Part shown: in pieces, positions 56,676-64,000 of the stretch
Layout of the letters: every line of letters begins with the position of its first letter
How positions within the stretch are numbered: position 1 is the first letter of the stretch
Assembly (NCBI GenBank): GCA_964017185.1
Contig: OZ024869.1
Span: 55,950,761 to 56,014,760 of the forward strand
From: Rugalucina vietnamica
Lineage: Eukaryota > Mollusca > Bivalvia > Lucinida > Lucinidae
Reading direction: 5' to 3'
Length of the DNA: 64,000 bases
Made by a program: the position numbers and the translations under genes
The notes under the pieces: generated by a model
What the model saw: the letters and a program-made list of their open reading frames with translations, nothing else
The model's database searches: none
Told to the model about the DNA's origin: nothing

Positions 56676-59600
56676 TATGGGCTGTAAAGGCACTTGTATG
56701 GACTACAAGCCCCACTGGGTCTCGAACTCCCTAAACTCGGTGGGGTTCTGTGAGAAACCAGCCCGAGTTGGTACCGACACATTGCAATACTGTACAGAAA
56801 TTTCCATTTTTGGTCATTTTTGTACCCCTTTTTCTAGAAAACTAGAGTTTTCCCGGCATAGCCGCTTATGTGGTCTGAAAATACATCCCTTCTACTGTAA
56901 ATCCCACTAGGTCGCTTGCTCCCTAAACTCCGCACACGTCAATGACAGGGGTGCCTCTTACCCCACCCCAAACCCATGAATGTTCACGTTTCCCAATGTT
57001 TGAGTTGAAATTTCCGACAAACCAGAGTTTTCCCAGTATAACCGACCTATGGGCTGTAAAGGCACTTGTATAGACTACAAGCCCCACTGGGTCTCGAACT
57101 GCCTAAACTCGGTGGGGTTCTGTGAGAAACCAGCCCGAGTTGGTACCGACACATTGCAATACTATACAGAAATTTCCATTTTCGGCCATCTTTGTACCCC
57201 TATTTCTCGAAAACCAGAGTTTTCCCGACATAGCCGCTTATGTGGTCTGAAAGTACATCCCCTTTACTGTAAATCCCACTAGGTCGCTTGCTCCCTAATC
57301 TCCGTGCACGCCAATGACAGGGGTACCTTATACCCCACCCCCAAACCCATGAATGTTCACGTTGTCCAATGATTTGAATTGAAATTTCCGACAAACCAGA
57401 GTTTTCCCAGTATAACCGACCTATGGGCTGTAAAGGCACTTGTATGGACTACAAGCCCCACTGGGTCTCAAACTCCCTAAACTCGGTGGGGTTCTGTGAG
57501 AAACCAGCCCGAGTTGGTACCGACACATTGCAATACTGTACAGAAATTTCCATTTTTGGTCACTTTTTTTACCCCTATTTCTCAAATAACTAGAGTTTTC
57601 CCGGCATAGCCAATTATGTGGTCTAAAAGTACATCCCTTCTACTGTAAATCCCACTAGGTCGCTTGCTCCCTAAAGTCCGCGCACGTCAATGACAGGGGT
57701 GGCTCATACCCCACCCCCAAACCCATGAATGTTCACGTTTCCCAATGTTTGAGTTGAAATTTCCGACAAACCAGAGTTTTCCCAGTATAACCGACCTATG
57801 GGCTGTAAAGGCACTTGTATGGACTACAAGCCCCACTGGGTCTCGAACTCCCTAAACTCGGTGGGGTTCTGTGAGAAACCAGCCCGAGTTGGTACCGACA
57901 CATTGCAATACTGTACAGAAATTTCCATTTTCGGTCATCTCTGTACCCCTATTTCTCGAAAACCAGAGTTTTCCCGACATAGCCGCTTATATGGTCTAAA
58001 CGTACATCCCTTCTTCTGTAAATCCCGATAGGTCGCTTGCTCCCTAAACTCCGTGCACGCCAATGACAGGGGTACCTTATATCCCACGCCCAAACCCATG
58101 AATGTTCACGTTGTCCAATGTTTTGAGTTAAAATTTCCGACAAACCAGTGTTTTCCCAGTATAACCGACCTATGGGCTGTAAAGGCACTTGTATGGACTA
58201 CAAGCCCCACTGGGTCTCGAACTCCCTAAACTCGGTGGGGTTCTGTGAGAAACCAGCCCGAGTTGGTACTGACACATTGCAATACTATACAGAAATTTCC
58301 ATTTTTGGTCATTTTTGTACCCCTGTTTCTCGAAAACTAGAGTTTTCCCGGCATAGCCAATTATGTGGTCTAAAAGTACATCCCTTCTACTTAAAATCCC
58401 ACTAGGTCGCTGGCTCCCTAAAGTCCGCGCACGTCAATGACAGGGGTGCCTCATACCCCACCCCCAAACCCATGAATGTTCACGTTTCCCAATGTTTGAG
58501 TTGAAATTTCCGACAAACCAGAGTTTTCCCAGTATAACCGACCTATGGGCTGTAAAGGCACTTGTATGGACTACAAGCCCCACTGGGTCTCGAACTCCCT
58601 AAACTCGGTGGGGTTCTGTGAGAAACCAGCCCGAGTTGGTACCGACACATTGCAATACTGTACAGAAATTTACATTTTTGGTCATCTTTGTACCCCTATT
58701 TCTCGAAAACCAGAGTTTTCCCGACATAGCCGCTTATATGGTCTAAACGTACATCCCTTCTACTGTAAATCCCACTAGGTCGCTTGCTCCCTAAACTCCG
58801 TGCACGCCAATGACAGGGGTACCTTATACCCCACCCCCAAACCCATGAATGTTCACGTTGTCCAATGTTTTGAGTTGAAATTTCCGACAAACCAGAGTTT
58901 TCCCAGTATAACCGACCTATGGGCTGTAAAGGCACTTGTATGGACTACAAGACCCACTGGGTCTCGAACTCCCTAAACTCGGTGGGGTTCTGTGAGAAAC
59001 CAGCCCGAGTTGGTACCGACACATTGCAATACTATACAGAAATTTCCATTTTTGGTCATTTTTGTACCCCTGTTTCTCGAAAACTAGAGTTTTCCCGGCA
59101 TAGCCAATTATGTGGTCTAAAAGTACACCCCTTCTACTGTCAATCCCACTAGGTCGCTTGCTCCCTAAACTCCGCGCACGTCAATGACAGGGGTGCCTCA
59201 TACCCCACCCCCAAACCCATGAATGTTCACGTTTCCCAATGTTTGAGTTGAAATTTCCGACAAACTAGAGTTTTCCCAGTATAACCGACCTATGGGCTGT
59301 AAAGGCACTTGTATGGACTACAAGGCCCACTGGGTCTCGAACTCCCTAAACTCGGTGGGGTTCTGTGAGAAACCAGCCCGAGTTGGTACCGACGCAATGC
59401 AATACTGTACAGAAATTTCCATTTTCGGTCATCTTTGTACCCCTATTTCTCGAAAACCAGAGTTTTCCCGACATAGCCGCTTATATGGTCTAAACGTACA
59501 TCCCTTCTACTGTAAATCCCACTAGGTCGCTTGCTCCCTAATCTCCGTGCACGCCAATGACAGGGGTACCTTATACCCCACCCCCAAACCCATGAATGCT

Positions 59601-62600
59601 CACGTTTCCCAATGTTTGAGTTGAAATTTCCGACAAACCAGAGTTTTCCCAGTATAACCGACCTATGGGCTGTAAAGGCACTTGAATGGACTACAAGCCC
59701 CACTGGGTCTCGAACTCCCTAAACTCGGTGGGGTTCTGTGAGAAACCAGCCCGAGTTGGTACCGACACATTGCAATACTATACAGAAATTTCCATTTTTG
59801 GTCATCTTTGTACCCCTATTTCTCGAAAACCAGAGTTTTCCCGACTTAGCCGCTTATATGGTCTGAAAGTACATTCCTTCTACTGTAAATCCCACTAGGT
59901 CGCTTGCTCCCTAAACTCCGCGCACGTCAATGACAGGGGTGCCTCATACCCCACCCCCAAACCCATGAATGTTCACGTTTCCCAATGTTTGAGTTGAAAT
60001 TTCCGACAAACCAGAGTTTTCCCAGTATAACCGACCTATGGGCTGTAAAGGCACTTGTATGGACTACAAGCCCCACTGGGTCTCGAACTCCCTAAACTCG
60101 GTGGGGTTCTGTGAGAAACCAGCCCGAGTTGGTACCGACACATTGCAATACTGTACAGAAATTTCCATTTTTGGTCATTTTTGTACCCCAATTTCTCGAA
60201 AACTAGAGTTTTCCCGGCATAGACAATTATGTGGTCTAAAAGTACATACATTCTACTGTAAATCCCACTAGGTCGCTTGCTCCCTAAACTCCGCGCACGT
60301 CAATGACAGGGGTGCCTCATACCCCACCCCCAAACCCATGAATGTTCACGTTTACCAATGTTTGAGTTGAAATTTCCAACAAACCAGAGTTTTCCCAGTA
60401 TAACCGACCTATGGGCTGTAAAGGCACTTGTATAGACTACAAGCCCCACTGGGTCTCGAACTCCCTAAACTCGGTGGAGTTCTGTGAGAAACCAGCCCGA
60501 GTTGGTACCGACACATTGCAATACTGTACAGAAATTTCCATTTTCGGTCATCTTTGTACCCCTATTTCTCGAAAACTAGAGTTTTCCCGACATAACCGCT
60601 TATATGGTCTAAAAGTACATCCCTTCTACTGTAAATTCCACTAGGTCGCTTGCTCCCTAAACTCCGTGCTCGCCAATGACAGGGGTACCTTATACCCCAC
60701 CCCCAAACCCATGAATGTTCACGTTGTCCAATGTTTGAGTTAAAATTTCCGACAAACCAGAGTTTTCCCAGTATAACCGACCTATGGGCTGTAAAGGCAC
60801 TTGTATGGACTACAAGCCCCACTGGGTCTCGAACTCCCTAAACTCGGTGGGATTCTGTGAGAAACCAGCCCGAGTTGGTACCGACACATTGCAATACTGT
60901 ACAGAAATTTCCATTTTTGGTCATTTTTGTACCCCTATTTCTCGAAAACTAGAGTTTTCCCGGCATAGCCGCTTATGTGGTCTGAAAGTACATTCCTTCT
61001 ACTGTAAATCCCACTAGGTCGCTTGCTCCCTAAACTCCGCACACGTCAATGACAGGGGTGCCTCTTACCCCACCCCGAAACCAATGAATGTTCACGTTTC
61101 CTAATGTTTGAGTTGAAATTTCCGACAAACCAGAGTTTTCCCAGTATAACCGACCTATGGGCTGTAAAGGCACTTGTATGGACTACAAGGCCCACTGGGT
61201 CTCGAACTCCCTAAACTCGGTGGGGTTCTGTGAGAAACCAGCCCGAGTTGGTACCGACACATTGCAATACTATACAGAAATTTCCATTTTTGGTCATTTT
61301 TGTACCCCTATTTCTCGAAAACAAGAGTTTTCCCGGCATAGCCGCTTATGTGGTCTGAAAGTACATTCCTTCTACTGTAAATTCCACTAGGTCGCTTGCT
61401 CCCTAAACTCCGCGCACGTCAATGACAGGGGTGCATCTTACCCCACCCCCAAACCCATGAATGTTCACGTTTCCCAATGTTTGAGTTGAAATTTCCGACA
61501 AACCAGAGTTTTCCCAGTATAACCGACCTATGGGCTGTAAAGGCACTTGTATAGACTACAAGCCCCACTGGGTCTCGAACTCCCTAAACTCGGTGGGGTT
61601 CTGTGAGAAACCAGCCCGAGTTGGTACCGACACATTGCAATACTATACAGAAATTTCCATTTTCGGCCATCTTTGTACCCCTATTTCTCGAAAACCAGAG
61701 TTTTCCCGACATAGCCGCTTATATGGTCTGAAAGTACATCCCTTCTACTGTAAATCTCACTAGGTCGCTTGCTCCCTAAACTCCGCGCACGTCAATGACA
61801 GGGGTGCCTCATACCCAACCCCCAAACCCATGAATGTTCACGTTTCCCAATGTTTGAGTTGAAATTTCCGACAAACCAGAGTTTTCCCAGTATAACCGAC
61901 CTATGGGCTGTAAAGGCACTTGTATGTACTACAATGCCCATTGCGTCTCGAACTCCCTAAACTCGGTGGGGTTCTGTGAGAAACCAGCCCGAGTTGGTAC
62001 CGACACATTGCAATACTGTACAGAAATTTCCATTTTCGGTCATTTTTGTACCCCTATTTTTTCGAAAACTAGAGTTTTCCCGGCATAGCCGCTTATGTGG
62101 TTTAAAAGTACGTCCATTCTACTGTAAATCCCACTAGGTCGTTTGCTCCCTAAACTCCGCGCACGTCAATGACAGGGGTGCCTCTTACCCCACCCCCAAA
62201 CCCATGAATGTTCACGTTTCCCAATGTTTGAGTTGAAATTTCCGACAAACCAGAGTTTTCCCAGTATAACCGACCTATGGGCTGTAAAGGCACTTGTATG
62301 GACTACAAGCCCCACTGGGTCTCGAACTCCCTAAACTCGGTGGGGTTCTGTGAGAAACCAGCCCGAGTTGGTACCGACACATTGCAATACTGTACAGAAA
62401 TTTCCATTTTTGGTCATTTTTGTACCCCTATTTCTCGAAAACTAGAGTATACCCGGCATAGCCGCTTATGTGGTCTGAAAGTACATTCCTTCTTCTATAA
62501 ATCTCACTAGGTCGCTTGCTCCCTAAACTCCGCGCACGTCAATGACAGGGGTGCCTCTTACCCCACCCCCAAACCAATGAATGTTCACGTTTCCCAATGT

Positions 62601-64000
62601 TTGAGTTGAAATTTCCGACAAACCAGAGTTTTCCCAGTATAACCGACCTATGGGCTGTAAAGGCACTTGTATGGACTACAAGGCCCACTGGGTCTCGAAC
62701 TCCCTAATCTCGGTGGGGTTCTGTGAGAAACCAGCCCGAGTTGGTACCGACACATTGCAATACTGTACAGAAATTTCCATTTTCGGTCGTCTTTGTACCC
62801 CTATTTCTCGAAAACCAGAGTTTTCTAGACATAGCCGCTTATATGGTCTAAACGAACATCCCTTCTACTGTAAATCCCACTAGGTCGCTTGCTCCCTAAA
62901 CTCCGTGCTCGCCAATCACAGGGGTACCTTATACCCCACCCCCAAACCCATGAATGTTCACGTTTCCCAATGTTTGAGTTAAAATTTCCGACAAACCAGA
63001 GTTTTCCTATGGGCTGTAAAGGCACTTGTATGGACTACAAGCCCCACTGGGTCTCGAACTCCCTAAACTCGGTGGGGTTCTGTGTAAACCAGCCCGAGTT
63101 GGTACCGACACATTGCAATACTGTACAGAAATTTCCATTTTTGGTCATTTTTGTACCCCTATTTCTCGAAAACTAGAGTTTTCCCGGCAGAGCCGCTTAT
63201 GTGGTCTGAAAATACATCCCTTCTACTGTAAATCCCACTAGGTCGCTTGCTCCCTAAACTCCGTGCACGTCAATGACAGGGGTGCCTTATACCCCACCCC
63301 CAAACTCATGAATGTTCACGTTTCCCAATGTTTGAGTTGAAATTTTCGACAAACCAGAGTTTTCCCAGTATAACCGACCTATGGGCTGTAAAGGCACTTG
63401 CATGGACTACAAGACCCACTGGGTCTCGAACTCCCTAAACTCGGTGGGGTTCTGTGAGAAACCAGCCCGAGTTGGTACCGACACATTGCAATACTATACA
63501 GAAATTTCCATTTTTGGTCATTTTTGTACCCCTATTTCTCGAAAACTAGAGTTTTCCCGGCATAGCCGCTTATGTGGTCTGAAAGTACATTCCTTCTACT
63601 GTAAACCCCACTAGGTCGCTTGCTCCCTAAACTCCGCGCACGTCAATGACAGGGGTGCCTCTTACCCCACCCCCAAAACCATGAATGTTCACGTTTCCCA
63701 ATGTTTGAGTTGAAATTTCCGACAAACCAGAGTTTTCCCAGTATAACCGACGTATGGGCTGTAAAGGCACTTGTATAGACTACAAGCCCCACTGGGTCTC
63801 GAACTCCCTAAACTCGGTGGGGTTCTGTGAGAAACCAGCCCGAGTTGGTACCGACACATTGCAATACTGTACAGAAATTTCCATTTTTGGTCATCTTTGT
63901 ACCCCTATTATTTCGAAATCTAGAGTTTTCCCGGCATAGCCGCTTATGTGGTCTGAAAGTACATACCTTCTACTGTTAATCCCACTAGGTCGCTTGCTCC
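56676..64000 (-). repeat. 373-bp satellite array, inverted orientation (about 20 monomers to the edge)
   Basis: Same satellite as the left arm in reverse. The 77-codon frame is now on the plus strand at 56677, 57049, 57798, 58172, 58545 and onward, every 373-374 bp. Types A, B and C recur here. A rare type with EYTRHSRLCG in place of EFSRHSRLCG is found in both arms (46591 and 62277). One monomer at about 63007 has lost roughly 15 bp. The array continues beyond the window. Confidence 0.97.

Noticed and set aside
56600-56760. Inversion as a simple fold-back sequencing artefact
   Set aside because: Monomers on the two sides of the join are of different types, so one is not the reverse copy of the other. 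Read support should still be examined.
43231-63939. Dozens of 60-86 codon frames annotated as separate genes
   Set aside because: They recur with the 373-bp satellite period on both strands and differ only where monomers differ; a repeat with one chance open frame explains all of them.
42850-64000. CRISPR-like or rDNA-like tandem array
   Set aside because: No alternation of short repeat and unique spacer, eukaryotic context, and no rRNA sequence in the monomer. It is a satellite.
42850-64000. Pol III promoter in the monomer (GTTCGAGACC as box B, CGACCTAGTGG as box A)
   Set aside because: The two are about 200 bp apart, the A-like box has two mismatches, and no terminator follows at a sensible distance. 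Probably coincidence.

Overview
The window is eukaryotic, AT-rich and sparse in genes. A spliced secreted C1q-domain gene of the kind greatly expanded in molluscs, a Ty3-type LTR retrotransposon, many hairpin-forming MITEs and a large satellite array suggest a mollusc, most likely a bivalve. This is inferred from gene family and repeat style; no marker gene fixes the species.

Region 1 (1-6.8 kb). The first 132 bases hold the N-terminus of a minus-strand gene that leaves the window. A two-exon minus-strand gene (5764-3963) encodes a 329-residue protein with a signal peptide, a coiled-coil stalk and a C-terminal C1q domain. Its intron carries a complete miniature LTR element (TRIM) with tRNA-Leu primer site, polypurine tract and target duplication. 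Several copies of one hairpin MITE family surround it; one begins 24 bases after the C1q stop codon.

Region 2 (6.8-17 kb). A 10.15-kb Ty3-type retrotransposon lies on the minus strand between two 1.4-kb LTRs. It has a tRNA-Leu primer site and a polypurine tract, decayed protease, RT, RNase H and integrase, almost no gag, and an extra C2H2 zinc-finger ORF downstream of integrase.

Region 3 (17-24 kb). This holds a patch built from a GGTCCGAATTGACCA-type motif, fold-back elements, more MITE copies, a second TGACGTCA palindrome, and a likely first exon of an unrecognised plus-strand gene (22758-23120).

Region 4 (24-42.7 kb). No intact gene is recognised. The sequence is a mosaic of old segmental duplications, some inverted, interrupted by DNA-transposon derivatives. 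One is a 1.34-kb fold-back element with TA target duplication whose empty site survives in sister copies. A truncated LINE endonuclease and a 41-bp palindromic tandem repeat lie against the satellite.

Region 5 (42.85 kb to the end). At least 21 kb of tandem satellite has a 373-bp monomer. The monomer is itself an old dimer of about 181 + 192 bp, and monomers are locally arranged in 1,120-bp trimers. Orientation flips at 56,672-56,675 with a GACC microhomology. Most monomers carry a near match to the CENP-B box core and a G-rich block. This array is the strongest candidate for something new: a multi-level, inverted, possibly centromeric satellite.
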